Below, one piece after another: positions 24,467 to 37,996 of a stretch of 64,000 nucleotides of DNA. The notes beneath the pieces were generated by a model. It did no database searches, was not told the DNA's origin, and saw only the letters and a program-made list of their open reading frames with translations. This stretch comes from Ecdyonurus torrentis (Eukaryota > Arthropoda > Insecta > Ephemeroptera > Heptageniidae), in NCBI GenBank assembly GCA_949318235.1, contig CASGGR010000039.1, positions 682,001 to 746,000 on the forward strand, given 5' to 3'. The translations under genes were made by a program, and so were the position numbers. Position 1 is the first letter of the stretch. Every line of letters starts with the position of its first letter.

Positions 24467-27418
24467 TCATGACTTGGTTTGGCTACATGATGAGTGAAAA
24501 CTAAAGTTGTCAATAACCCAAAAAGTATGCGTCGGAGCAAAAAAGTTCAAGATATCTTTTTTGTAGAGAATTGAAAAACCTATGTCATAAGTCAAATTTG
24601 ATGTCTGTAGCATTCTTAGTTTTTGAGAAATCATCAAAACTAGTTTTAATCGTGTAAAAAGTATGATTAAAAACATTCAATAACATTTGGTTCTTGAAAT
24701 AGACACTTTGTTTCATGACTTGGTTTGGCTACATGATGAGTGAAAACTAAAGTTGTCAATAACCCAAAAAGTATGCGTCGGAGCAAAAAAGTTCAAGATA
24801 TCTTTTTTGTAGAGAATTGAAAAACCTATGTCATAAGTCAAATTTGATGTCTGTAGCATTCTTAGTTTTTGAGAAATCATCAAAACTAGTTTTAATCGTG
24901 TAAAAAGTATGAATAAAAACATTCAATAACATTTGGTTCTTGAAATAGACACTTTGTTTCATGACTTGGTTTGGCTACATGATGAGTGAAAACTAAAGTT
25001 GTCAATAACCCAAAAAGTATGCGTCGGAGCAAAAAAGTTCAAGATATCTTTTTTGTAGAGAATTGAAAAACCTATGTCATAAGTCAAATTTGATGTCTGT
25101 AGCATTCTTAGTTTTTGAGAAATCATCAAAACTAGTTTTAATCGTGTAAAAAGTATGATTTTTATCATTCAATAACATTTGGTTCTTGAAATAGAAACTT
25201 TCTTTCATGACTTGGTTTGGCTACATGATGAGTGAAAACTAAAATTGTCAATAACCCAAAAAGTATGCGTCGGAGCAAAAAAGTTCAAGACATCTTTTTT
25301 GTAGAGACTTGAAAAACCTATGTTATAAGTCAAATTTGATGTCTGTAGCATTCTTAGTTTTTGAGCAATCATCAAAACTAGTTTTAATCGTGTAAAAAGT
25401 ATGATTTTTATCATTCAATAACATTTGGTTCTTGAAATAGAAACTTTGTTTCATGACTTGGTTTGGCTACATGATAAGTGAAAACTAAAATTGTCAATAA
25501 CCCAAAAAGTATGCGTCGGAGCAAAAAAGTTTAAGACATCTTTTTTGTAGAGAATTAAAAAACCTATGTTATAAGTCAAATTTGATGTCTGTAGCATTCT
25601 TAGTTTTTGAGAAATCATCAAAACTAGTTTTAATCGTGTAAAAAGTATGATTAAAAACATTCAATAACATTTGGTTCTTGAAATAGACACTTTGTTTCAT
25701 GACTTGGTTTGGCTACATGATGAGTGAAAACTAAAGTTGTCAATAACCCAAAAAGTATGCGTCGGAGCAAAAAAGTTCAAGATATCTTTTTTGTAGAGAA
25801 TTGAAAAACCTATGTCATTAGTCAAATTTGATGTCTGTAGCATTCTTAGTTTTTGAGCAATCATCAAAACTAGTTTTAATCGTTTAAAAAGTATGATTTT
25901 TATCATTCAATAACATTTGGTTCTTGAAATAGAAACTTTGTTTCATGACTAGGTTTGGCTACATGATAAGTGAAAACTAAAATTGTCAATAACCCAAAAA
26001 GTATGCGTCGGAGCAAAAAAGTTTAAGACATCTTTTTTGTAGAGAATTAAAAAACCTATGTTATAAGTTAAATTTGATGTCTGTAGCATTCTTAGTTTTT
26101 GAGAAATCATCAAAACTAGTTTTAATCGTGTAAAAAGTATGATTCAAAACATTCAATAACATTTGGTTCTTGAAATAGAAACTTTGTTTCATGACTTGGT
26201 TTGGCTACATGATGAGTGAAAACTAAAATTGTCAATAACCCAAAAAGTATGCGTCGAAGCAAAAAAGTTCAAGACATCTTTTTTGTAGAGAATTGAAAAA
26301 CCTATGTCATAAGTCAAATTTGATGTCTGTAGCATTCTTAGTTTTTGAGAAATCATCAAAACTAGTTTTAATCGTGTAAAAAGTATGATTTTTATCATTC
26401 AATAACATTTGGTTCTTGAAATAGAAACTTTCTTTCATGACTTGGTTTGGCTACATGATGAGTGAAAACTAAAATTGTCAATAACCCAAAAAGTATGCGT
26501 CGGAGCAAAAAAGTTCAAGACATCTTTTTTGTAGAGACTTGAAAAACCTATGTTATAAGTCAAATTTGATGTCTGTAGCATTCTTAGTTTTTGAGCAATC
26601 ATCAAAACTAGTTTTAATCGTGTAAAAAGTATGATTTTTATCATTCAATAACATTTGGTTCTTGAAATAGAAACTTTGTTTCATGACTTGGTTTGGCTAC
26701 ATGATAAGTGAAAACTAAAATTGTCAATAACCCAAAAAGTATGCGTCGGAGCAAAAAAGTTTAAGACATCTTTTTTGTAGAGAATTAAAAAACCTATGTT
26801 ATAAGTCAAATTTGATGTCTGTAGCATTCTTAGTTTTTGAGAAATCATCAAAACTAGTTTTAATCGTGTAAAAAGTATGATTAAAAACATTCAATAACAT
26901 TTGGTTCTTGAAATAGACACTTTGTTTCATGACTTGGTTTGGCTACATGATGAGTGAAAACTAAAGTTGTCAATAACCCAAAAAGTATGCGTCGGAGCAA
27001 AAAAGTTCAAGATATCTTTTTTGTAGAGAATTGAAAAACCTATGTCATTAGTCAAATTTGATGTCTGTAGCATTCTTAGTTTTTGAGCAATCATCAAAAC
27101 TAGTTTTAATCGTTTAAAAAGTATGATTTTTATCATTCAATAACATTTGGTTCTTGAAATAGAAACTTTGTTTCATGACTAGGTTTGGCTACATGATAAG
27201 TGAAAACTAAAATTGTCAATAACCCAAAAAGTATGCGTCGGAGCAAAAAAGTTTAAGACATCTTTTTTGTAGAGAATTAAAAAACCTATGTTATAAGTTA
27301 AATTTGATGTCTGTAGCATTCTTAGTTTTTGAGAAATCATCAAAACTAGTTTTAATCGTGTAAAAAGTATGATTCAAAACATTCAATAACATTTGGTTCT
27401 TGAAATAGAAACTTTGTT
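24467..27418 (+). repeat. 12-unit block, copy 2 (offset 4920 bp)
   Basis: Same unit order as 19547-22498, with the marked n units at 25884 and 27114. The segment between the two copies (22499-24466) holds v, h, s, a c-like unit, v-like, y-like, l and v, and is more mixed. Confidence 0.8.
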
Positions 27419-28648
27419 TCATGACTTGGTTTGGCTACATGATGAGTGAAAACTAAAATTGTCAATAACCCAAAAAGTATGCGTCGAAGCAAAAAAGTTC
27501 AAGACATCTTTTTTGTAGAGAATTGAAAAACCTATGTCATAAGTCAAATTTGATGTCTGTAGCATTCTTAGTTTTTGAGAAATCATCAAAACTAGTTTTA
27601 ATCGTGTAAAAAGTATGAATAAAAACATTCAATAACATTTGGTTCTTGAAATAGACACTTTGTTTCATGACTTGGTTTGGCTACATGATGAGTGAAAACT
27701 AAAGTTGTCAATAACCCAAAAAGTATGCGTCGGAGCAAAAAAGTTCAAGATATCTTTTTTGTAGAGAATTGAAAAACCTATGTCATAAGTCAAATTTGAT
27801 GTCTGTAGCATTCTTAGTTTTTGAGAAATCATCAAAACTAGTTTTAATCGTGTAAAAAGTATGATTAAAAACATTCAATAACATTTGGTTCTTGAAATAG
27901 ACACTTTGTTTCATGACTTGGTTTGGCTACATGATGAGTGAAAACTAAAGTTGTCAATAACCCAAAAAGTATGCGTCGGAGCAAAAAAGTTCAATATATG
28001 TTTTTTGTAGAGAATTGAAAAACCTATGTCATAAGTCAAATTTGATGTCTGTAGCATTCTTAGTTTTTGAGAAATCATCAAAACTAGTTTTAATCGTGTA
28101 AAAAGTATGAATAAAAACATTCAATAACATTTGGTTCTTGAAATAGACACTTTGTTTCATGACTTGGTTTGGCTACATGATGAGTGAAAACTAAAGTTGT
28201 CAATAACCCAAAAAGTATGCGTCGGAGCAAAAAAGTTCAAGATATCTTTTTTGTAGAGAATTGAAAAACCTATGTCATAAGTCAAATTTGATGTCTGTAG
28301 CATTCTTAGTTTTTGAGAAATCATCAAAACTAGTTTTAATCGTGTAAAAAGTATGATTTTTATCATTCAATAACATTTGGTTCTTGAAATAGACACTTTC
28401 TTTCATGACTTGGTTTGGCTACATGATGAGTGAAAACTAAAGTTGTCAATAACCCAAAAAGTATGCGTCGGAGCAAAAAAGTTCAAGATATCTTTTTTGT
28501 AGAGAATTGAAAAACCTATATCATAAGTCAAATTTGATGTCTGTAGCATTCTTAGTTTTTGAGAAATCATCAAAACTAGTTTTAATCGTGTAAAAAGTAT
28601 GAATAAAAACATTCAATAACATTTGGTTCTTGAAATAGACACTTTGTT
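26927..28648 (+). repeat. Seven matching units of an 8-unit (1968-bp) tandem, copy 1
   Basis: Units n, l, v, a, h with AATATATG (27993-28000), s, h with CTATATCATAAG near 28515-28527. All seven match 28895-30616 at 1968 bp. The eighth unit (28649-28894) differs from its partner at 30617. It begins alike, with ACAAGATGAG, but then carries TAGTATTTG (28803) and ends like an a unit, so it looks like a chimera. Confidence 0.75.
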
Positions 28649-28894
28649 TCATGACTTGGTTTGGCTACAAGATGAGTGAAAACTAAAGTTGTCAATAACC
28701 CAAAAAGCATGCGTCGGAGCAAAAAAGTTCAAGATATCTTTTTTGTAGAGAATTGAAAAACCTATGTCATAAGTCAAATTTGATGTCTGTAGCATTCTTA
28801 GTATTTGAGAAATCATCAAAACTAGTTTTAATCGTGTAAAAAGTATGATTAAAAACATTCAATAACATTTGGTTCTTGAAATAGACACTTTGTT

Positions 28895-30616
28895 TCATGA
28901 CTTGGTTTGGCTACATGATGAGTGAAAACTAAAGTTGTCAATAACCCAAAAAGTATGCGTCGGAGCAAAAAAGTTCAAGATATCTTTTTTGTAGAGAATT
29001 GAAAAACCTATGTCATTAGTCAAATTTGATGTCTGTAGCATTCTTAGTTTTTGAGCAATCATCAAAACTAGTTTTAATCGTTTAAAAAGTATGATTTTTA
29101 TCATTCAATAACATTTGGTTCTTGAAATAGAAACTTTGTTTCATGACTAGGTTTGGCTACATGATAAGTGAAAACTAAAATTGTCAATAACCCAAAAAGT
29201 ATGCGTCGGAGCAAAAAAGTTTAAGACATCTTTTTTGTAGAGAATTAAAAAACCTATGTTATAAGTTAAATTTGATGTCTGTAGCATTCTTAGTTTTTGA
29301 GAAATCATCAAAACTAGTTTTAATCGTGTAAAAAGTATGATTCAAAACATTCAATAACATTTGGTTCTTGAAATAGAAACTTTGTTTCATGACTTGGTTT
29401 GGCTACATGATGAGTGAAAACTAAAATTGTCAATAACCCAAAAAGTATGCGTCGAAGCAAAAAAGTTCAAGACATCTTTTTTGTAGAGAATTGAAAAACC
29501 TATGTCATAAGTCAAATTTGATGTCTGTAGCATTCTTAGTTTTTGAGAAATCATCAAAACTAGTTTTAATCGTGTAAAAAGTATGAATAAAAACATTCAA
29601 TAACATTTGGTTCTTGAAATAGACACTTTGTTTCATGACTTGGTTTGGCTACATGATGAGTGAAAACTAAAGTTGTCAATAACCCAAAAAGTATGCGTCG
29701 GAGCAAAAAAGTTCAAGATATCTTTTTTGTAGAGAATTGAAAAACCTATGTCATAAGTCAAATTTGATGTCTGTAGCATTCTTAGTTTTTGAGAAATCAT
29801 CAAAACTAGTTTTAATCGTGTAAAAAGTATGATTAAAAACATTCAATAACATTTGGTTCTTGAAATAGACACTTTGTTTCATGACTTGGTTTGGCTACAT
29901 GATGAGTGAAAACTAAAGTTGTCAATAACCCAAAAAGTATGCGTCGGAGCAAAAAAGTTCAATATATGTTTTTTGTAGAGAATTGAAAAACCTATGTCAT
30001 AAGTCAAATTTGATGTCTGTAGCATTCTTAGTTTTTGAGAAATCATCAAAACTAGTTTTAATCGTGTAAAAAGTATGAATAAAAACATTCAATAACATTT
30101 GGTTCTTGAAATAGACACTTTGTTTCATGACTTGGTTTGGCTACATGATGAGTGAAAACTAAAGTTGTCAATAACCCAAAAAGTATGCGTCGGAGCAAAA
30201 AAGTTCAAGATATCTTTTTTGTAGAGAATTGAAAAACCTATGTCATAAGTCAAATTTGATGTCTGTAGCATTCTTAGTTTTTGAGAAATCATCAAAACTA
30301 GTTTTAATCGTGTAAAAAGTATGATTTTTATCATTCAATAACATTTGGTTCTTGAAATAGACACTTTCTTTCATGACTTGGTTTGGCTACATGATGAGTG
30401 AAAACTAAAGTTGTCAATAACCCAAAAAGTATGCGTCGGAGCAAAAAAGTTCAAGATATCTTTTTTGTAGAGAATTGAAAAACCTATATCATAAGTCAAA
30501 TTTGATGTCTGTAGCATTCTTAGTTTTTGAGAAATCATCAAAACTAGTTTTAATCGTGTAAAAAGTATGAATAAAAACATTCAATAACATTTGGTTCTTG
30601 AAATAGACACTTTGTT
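28895..30616 (+). repeat. Seven matching units of the 1968-bp tandem, copy 2
   Basis: Repeats 26927-28648, including the AATATATG and CTATATC marks. The series h-AATATATG, s, h-CTATATC, s-ACAAGATGAG, c-like (29879-31108) recurs at 34553-35782, 4674 bp away. Confidence 0.75.
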
Positions 30617-31846
30617 TCATGACTTGGTTTGGCTACAAGATGAGTGAAAACTAAAGTTGTCAATAACCCAAAAAGTATGCGTCGGAGCAAAAAAGTTCAA
30701 GATATCTTTTTTGTAGAGAATTGAAAAACCTATGTCATAAGTCAAATTTGATGTCTGTAGCATTCTTAGTTTTTGAGAAATCATCAAAACTAGTTTTAAT
30801 CGTGTAAAAAGTATGATTTTTATCATTCAATAACATTTGGTTCTTGAAATAGAAACTTTCTTTCATGACTTGGTTTGGCTACATGATGAGTGAAAACTAA
30901 AATTGTCAATAACCCAAAAAGTATGCGTCGGAGCAAAAAAGTTCAAGACATCTTTTTTGTAGAGACTTAAAAAACCTATGTTATAAGTCAAACTTAAAGT
31001 CTGTAGCATTCTTAGTTTTTGAGAAATCATCAAAAGTAGTCTTAATCGTGTAAAAAGTATGATTCAAAACATTCAATAACATTTGGTTCTTGAAATAGAA
31101 ACTTTGTTTCATGACTTGGTTTGGCTACATGATGAGTGAAAACTAAAATTGTCAATAACCCAAAAAGTATGCGTCGAAGCAAAAAAGTTCAAGATATCTT
31201 TTTTGTAGAGAATTGAAAAACCTATGTCATAAGTCAAATTTGATGTCTGTAGCATTCTTAGTTTTTGAGAAATCATCAAAACTAGTTTTAATCGTGTAAA
31301 AAGTATGATTTTTATCATTCAATAACATTTGGTTCTTGAAATAGAAACTTTCTTTCATGACTTGGTTTGGCTACACGATGAGTGAAAACTTAAATTGTCA
31401 ATAACCCAAAAAGTATGCGTCGGAGCAAAAAAGTTCAAGACATCTTTTTTGTAGAGACTTGAAAAACCTATGTTATAAGTCAAATTTGATGTCTGTAGCA
31501 TTCTTAGTTTTTGAGCAATCATCAAAACTAGTTTTAATCGTGTAAAAAGTATGATTTTTATCATTCAATAACATTTGGTTCTTGAAATAGAAACTTTGTT
31601 TCATGACTAGGTTTGGCTACATGATAAGTGAAAACTAAAATTGTCAATAACCCAAAAAGTATGCGTCGGAGCAAAAAAGTTTAAGACATCTTTTTTGTAG
31701 AGAATTAAAAAACCTATGTTATAAGTTAAATTTGATGTCTGTAGCATTCTTAGTTTTTGAGAAATCATCAAAACTAGTTTTAATCGTGTAAAAAGTATGA
31801 TTCAAAACATTCAATAACATTTGGTTCTTGAAATAGAAACTTTGTT

Positions 31847-34306
31847 TCATGACTTGGTTTGGCTACATGATGAGTGAAAACTAAAATTGTCAATAACCCA
31901 AAAAGTATGCGTCGAAGCAAAAAAGTTCAAGACATCTTTTTTGTAGAGAATTGAAAAACCTATGTCATAAGTCAAATTTGATGTCTGTAGCATTCTTAGT
32001 TTTTGAGAAATCATCAAAACTAGTTTTAATCGTGTAAAAAGTATGATTAAAAACATTCAATAACATTTGGTTCTTGAAATAGACACTTTGTTTCATGACT
32101 TGGTTTGGCTACATGATGAGTGAAAACTAAAGTTGTCAATAACCCAAAAAGTATGCGTCGGAGCAAAAAAGTTCAAGATATCTTTTTTGTAGAGAATTGA
32201 AAAACCTATGTCATAAGTCAAATTTGATGTCTGTAGCATTCTTAGTTTTTGAGAAATCATCAAAACTAGTTTTAATCGTGTAAAAAGTATGATTAAAAAC
32301 ATTCAATAACATTTGGTTCTTGAAATAGACACTTTGTTTCATGACTTGGTTTGGCTACATGATGAGTGAAAACTAAAGTTGTCAATAACCCAAAAAGTAT
32401 GCGTCGGAGCAAAAAAGTTCAAGATATCTTTTTTGTAGAGAATTGAAAAACCTATGTCATAAGTCAAATTTGATGTCTGTAGCATTCTTAGTTTTTGAGA
32501 AATCATCAAAACTAGTTTTAATCGTGTAAAAAGTATGATTAAAAACATTCAATAACATTTGGTTCTTGAAATAGACACTTTGTTTCATGACTTGGTTTGG
32601 CTACATGATGAGTGAAAACTAAAGTTGTCAATAACCCAAAAAGTATGCGTCGGAGCAAAAAAGTTCAAGATATCTTTTTTGTAGAGAATTGAAAAACCTA
32701 TGTCATAAGTCAAATTTGATGTCTGTAGCATTCTTAGTTTTTGAGAAATCATCAAAACTAGTTTTAATCGTGTAAAAAGTATGATTAAAAACATTCAATA
32801 ACATTTGGTTCTTGAAATAGACACTTTGTTTCATGACTTGGTTTGGCTACATGATGAGTGAAAACTAAAGTTGTCAATAACCCAAAAAGTATGCGTCGGA
32901 GCAAAAAAGTTCAAGATATCTTTTTTGTAGAGAATTGAAAAACCTATGTCATAAGTCAAATTTGATGTCTGTAGCATTCTTAGTTTTTGAGAAATCATCA
33001 AAACTAGTTTTAATCGTGTAAAAAGTATGATTAAAAACATTCAATAACATTTGGTTCTTGAAATAGACACTTTGTTTCATGACTTGGTTTGGCTACATGA
33101 TGAGTGAAAACTAAAGTTGTCAATAACCCAAAAAGTATGCGTCGGAGCAAAAAAGTTCAAGATATCTTTTTTGTAGAGAATTGAAAAACCTATGTCATAA
33201 GTCAAATTTGATGTCTGTAGCATTCTTAGTTTTTGAGAAATCATCAAAACTAGTTTTAATCGTGTAAAAAGTATGATTTTTATCATTCAATAACATTTGG
33301 TTCTTGAAATAGAAACTTTCTTTCATGACTTGGTTTGGCTACATGATGAGTGAAAACTAAAATTGTCAATAACCCAAAAAGTATGCGTCGGAGCAAAAAA
33401 GTTCAAGACATCTTTTTTGTAGAGACTTGAAAAACCTATGTTATAAGTCAAATTTGATGTCTGTAGCATTCTTAGTTTTTGAGCAATCATCAAAACTAGT
33501 TTTAATCGTGTAAAAAGTATTATTTTTATCATTCAATAACATTTGGTTCTTGAAATAGAAACTTTGTTTCATGACTTGGTTTGGCTACATGATAAGTGAA
33601 AACTAAAATTGTCAATAACCCAAAAAGTATGCGTCGGAGCAAAAAAGTTTAAGACATCTTTTTTGTAGAGAATTAAAAAACCTATGTTATAAGTCAAATT
33701 TGATGTCTGTAGCATTCTTAGTTTTTGAGAAATCATCAAAACTAGTTTTAATCGTGTAAAAAGTATGATTAAAAACATTCAATAACATTTGGTTCTTGAA
33801 ATAGACACTTTGTTTCATGACTTGGTTTGGCTACATGATGAGTGAAAACTAAAGTTGTCAATAACCCAAAAAGTATGCGTCGGAGCAAAAAAGTTCAAGA
33901 TATCTTTTTTGTAGAGAATTGAAAAACCTATGTCATTAGTCAAATTTGATGTCTGTAGCATTCTTAGTTTTTGAGCAATCATCAAAACTAGTTTTAATCG
34001 TTTAAAAAGTATGATTTTTATCATTCAATAACATTTGGTTCTTGAAATAGAAACTTTGTTTCATGACTAGGTTTGGCTACATGATAAGTGAAAACTAAAA
34101 TTGTCAATAACCCAAAAAGTATGCGTCGGAGCAAAAAAGTTTAAGACATCTTTTTTGTAGAGAATTAAAAAACCTATGTTATAAGTTAAATTTGATGTCT
34201 GTAGCATTCTTAGTTTTTGAGAAATCATCAAAACTAGTTTTAATCGTGTAAAAAGTATGATTCAAAACATTCAATAACATTTGGTTCTTGAAATAGAAAC
34301 TTTGTT
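31847..34306 (+). repeat. 10-unit block v-a-a-a-a-s-Y-L-n-l, copy 1
   Basis: Four consecutive a units follow v, then s, Y, L, n, l. The same order recurs at 52270-54730, about 20.4 kb away, but there the n unit has the ordinary CGTGTAAAAA and the l unit is the 247-bp l+ form. This copy still has the region-3 mark (base 34002) and a 246-bp l unit. A private G-to-T change is at 33521. Confidence 0.75.
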
Positions 34307-35536
34307 TCATGACTTGGTTTGGCTACATGATGAGTGAAAACTAAAATTGTCAATAACCCAAAAAGTATGCGTCGAAGCAAAAAAGTTCAAGACATCTTTT
34401 TTGTAGAGAATTGAAAAACCTATGTCATAAGTCAAATTTGATGTCTGTAGCATTCTTAGTTTTTGAGAAATCATCAAAACTAGTTTTAATCGTGTAAAAA
34501 GTATGATTAAAAACATTCAATAACATTTGGTTCTTGAAATAGACACTTTGTTTCATGACTTGGTTTGGCTACATGATGAGTGAAAACTAAAGTTGTCAAT
34601 AACCCAAAAAGTATGCGTCGGAGCAAAAAAGTTCAATATATGTTTTTTGTAGAGAATTGAAAAACCTATGTCATAAGTCAAATTTGATGTCTGTAGCATT
34701 CTTAGTTTTTGAGAAATCATCAAAACTAGTTTTAATCGTGTAAAAAGTATGAATAAAAACATTCAATAACATTTGGTTCTTGAAATAGACACTTTGTTTC
34801 ATGACTTGGTTTGGCTACATGATGAGTGAAAACTAAAGTTGTCAATAACCCAAAAAGTATGCGTCGGAGCAAAAAAGTTCAAGATATCTTTTTTGTAGAG
34901 AATTGAAAAACCTATGTCATAAGTCAAATTTGATGTCTGTAGCATTCTTAGTTTTTGAGAAATCATCAAAACTAGTTTTAATCGTGTAAAAAGTATGATT
35001 TTTATCATTCAATAACATTTGGTTCTTGAAATAGACACTTTCTTTCATGACTTGGTTTGGCTACATGATGAGTGAAAACTAAAGTTGTCAATAACCCAAA
35101 AAGTATGCGTCGGAGCAAAAAAGTTCAAGATATCTTTTTTGTAGAGAATTGAAAAACCTATATCATAAGTCAAATTTGATGTCTGTAGCATTCTTAGTTT
35201 TTGAGAAATCATCAAAACTAGTTTTAATCGTGTAAAAAGTATGAATAAAAACATTCAATAACATTTGGTTCTTGAAATAGACACTTTGTTTCATGACTTG
35301 GTTTGGCTACAAGATGAGTGAAAACTAAAGTTGTCAATAACCCAAAAAGTATGCGTCGGAGCAAAAAAGTTCAAGATATCTTTTTTGTAGAGAATTGAAA
35401 AACCTATGTCATAAGTCAAATTTGATGTCTGTAGCATTCTTAGTTTTTGAGAAATCATCAAAACTAGTTTTAATCGTGTAAAAAGTATGATTTTTATCAT
35501 TCAATAACATTTGGTTCTTGAAATAGAAACTTTCTT

Positions 35537-37258
35537 TCATGACTTGGTTTGGCTACATGATGAGTGAAAACTAAAATTGTCAATAACCCAAAAAGTATGC
35601 GTCGGAGCAAAAAAGTTCAAGACATCTTTTTTGTAGAGACTTAAAAAACCTATGTTATAAGTCAAACTTAAAGTCTGTAGCATTCTTAGTTTTTGAGAAA
35701 TCATCAAAAGTAGTCTTAATCGTGTAAAAAGTATGATTCAAAACATTCAATAACATTTGGTTCTTGAAATAGAAACTTTGTTTCATGACTTGGTTTGGCT
35801 ACATGATGAGTGAAAACTAAAATTGTCAATAACCCAAAAAGTATGCGTCGAAGCAAAAAAGTTCAAGACATCTTTTTTGTAGAGAATTGAAAAACCTATG
35901 ATATAAGTCAAATTTGATGTCTGTAGCATTCTTAGTTTTTGAGAAATCATCAAAACTAGTTTTAATCGTGTAAAAAGTATGATTAAAAACATTCAATAAC
36001 ATTTGGTTCTTGAAATAGACACTTTGTTTCATGACTTGGTTTGGCTACATGATGAGTAAAAACTAAAGTTGTCAATAACCCAAAAAGTATGCGTCGGAGC
36101 AAAAAAGTTCAAGATATCTTTTTTGTAGAGAATTGAAAAACCTATGTCATAAGTTAAATTTGATGTCTGTAGCATTCTTAGTTTTTGAGAAATCATCAAA
36201 ACTAGTTTTAATCGTGTAAAAAGTATGATTAAAAACATTCAATAACATTTGGTTCTTGAAATAGACACTTTGTTTCATGACTTGGTTTGGCTACATGATG
36301 AGTGAAAACTAAAGTTGTCAATAACCCAAAAAGTATGCGTCGGAGCAAAAAAGTTCAAGATATCTTTTTTGTAGAGAATTGAAAAACCTATGTCATAAGT
36401 CAAATTTGATGTCTGTAGCATTCTTAGTTTTTGAGAAATCATCAAAACTAGTTTTAATCGTGTAAAAAGTATGATTAAAAACATTCAATAACATTTGGTT
36501 CTTGAAATAGACACTTTGTTTCATGACTTGGTTTGGCTACATGATGAGTGAAAACTAAAGTTGTCAATAACCCAAAAAGTATGCGTCGGAGCAAAAAAGT
36601 TCAAGATATCTTTTTTGTAGAGAATTGAAAAACCTATGTCATAAGTCAAATTTGATGTCTGTAGCATTCTTAGTTTTTGAGAAATCATCAAAACTAGTTT
36701 TAATCGTGTAAAAAGTATGATTTTTATCATTCAATAACATTTGGTTCTTGAAATAGAAACTTTCTTTCATGACTTGGTTTGGCTACACGATGAGTGAAAA
36801 CTTAAATTGTCAATAACCCAAAAAGTATGCGTCGGAGCAAAAAAGTTCAAGACATCTTTTTTGTAGAGACTTGAAAAACCTATGTTATAAGTCAAATTTG
36901 ATGTCTGTAGCATTCTTAGTTTTTGAGCAATCATCAAAACTAGTTTTAATCTTGTAAAAAGTATGATTTTTATCATTCAATAACATTTGGTTCTTGAAAT
37001 AGAAACTTTGTTTCATGACTAGGTTTGGCTACATGATAAGTGAAAACTAAAATTGTCAATAACCCAAAAAGTATGCGTCGGAGCAAAAAAGTTTAAGACA
37101 TCTTTTTTGTAGAGAATTAAAAAACCTATGTTATAAGTTAAATTTGATGTCTGTAGCATTCTTAGTTTTTGAGAAATCATCAAAACTAGTTTTAATCGTG
37201 TAAAAAGTATGATTCAAAACATTCAATAACATTTGGTTCTTGAAATAGAAACTTTGTT
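35537..37258 (+). repeat. Seven-unit block c-d-a-a-s-y-l, copy 1 (offset 2460 bp)
   Basis: c-like, d, a with GAGTAAAAAC, a, s, y, l. It matches 37997-39718 at 2460 bp. A private G-to-T change at 36952 removes a CpG in this copy only. Confidence 0.75.
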
Positions 37259-37298
37259 TCATGACTTGGTTTGGCTACATGATGAGTGAAAACTAAAG
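37250..37298. other. Unit-deletion junction: l joined to an h-like unit without v
   Basis: Nearly every l unit in the array is followed by v. Here AGAAAC, the usual link after l, is followed by CTAAAGTTG of the AATATATG-bearing unit. The parent arrangement at 34307-34798 has a v unit first. The exchange point lies between the last l-side marker (about 37250) and the first new marker (37298). This fits loss of exactly one unit by misaligned recombination. Confidence 0.65.
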
Positions 37299-37867
37299 TT
37301 GTCAATAACCCAAAAAGTATGCGTCGGAGCAAAAAAGTTCAATATATGTTTTTTGTAGAGAATTGAAAAACCTATGTCATAAGTCAAATTTGATGTCTGT
37401 AGCATTCTTAGTTTTTGAGAAATCATCAAAACTAGTTTTAATCGTGTAAAAAGTATGAATAAAAACATTCAATAACATTTGGTTCTTGAAATAGACACTT
37501 TGTTTCATGACTTGGTTTGGCTACATGATGAGTGAAAACTAAAGTTGTCAATAACCCAAAAAGTATGCGTCGGAGCAAAAAAGTTCAAGATATCTTTTTT
37601 GTAGAGAATTGAAAAACCTATGTCATAAGTCAAATTTGATGTGTGTAGCATTCTTAGTTTTTGAGAAATCATCAAAACTAGTTTTAATCGTGTAAAAAGT
37701 ATGATTTTTATCATTCAATAACATTTGGTTCTTGAAATAGACACTTTCTTTCATGACTTGGTTTGGCTACATGATGAGTGAAAACTAAAGTTGTCAATAA
37801 CCCAAAAAGTATGCGTCGGAGCAAAAAAGTTCAAGATATCTTTTTTGTAGAGAATTGAAAAACCTAT

Positions 37868-37951
37868 ATCATAAGTCAAATTTGATGTCTGTAGCATTCT
37901 TAGTTTTTGAGAAATCATCAAAACTAGTTTTAATCGTGTAAAAAGTATGAT
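37868..37951. other. Hybrid unit: h-type left half, s-type right half
   Basis: The unit at 37751-37996 has the CTATATCATAAG mark (base 37868) that elsewhere belongs to an h unit (35045-35290). It ends in ATTTTTATCAT, as does the following s unit (35291-35536) in the parent block. The switch lies between 37868 and about 37951, and one unit is missing overall. This is the expected product of unequal exchange one unit out of register. Confidence 0.7.
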
Positions 37952-37996
37952 TTTTATCATTCAATAACATTTGGTTCTTGAAATAGAAACTTTCTT

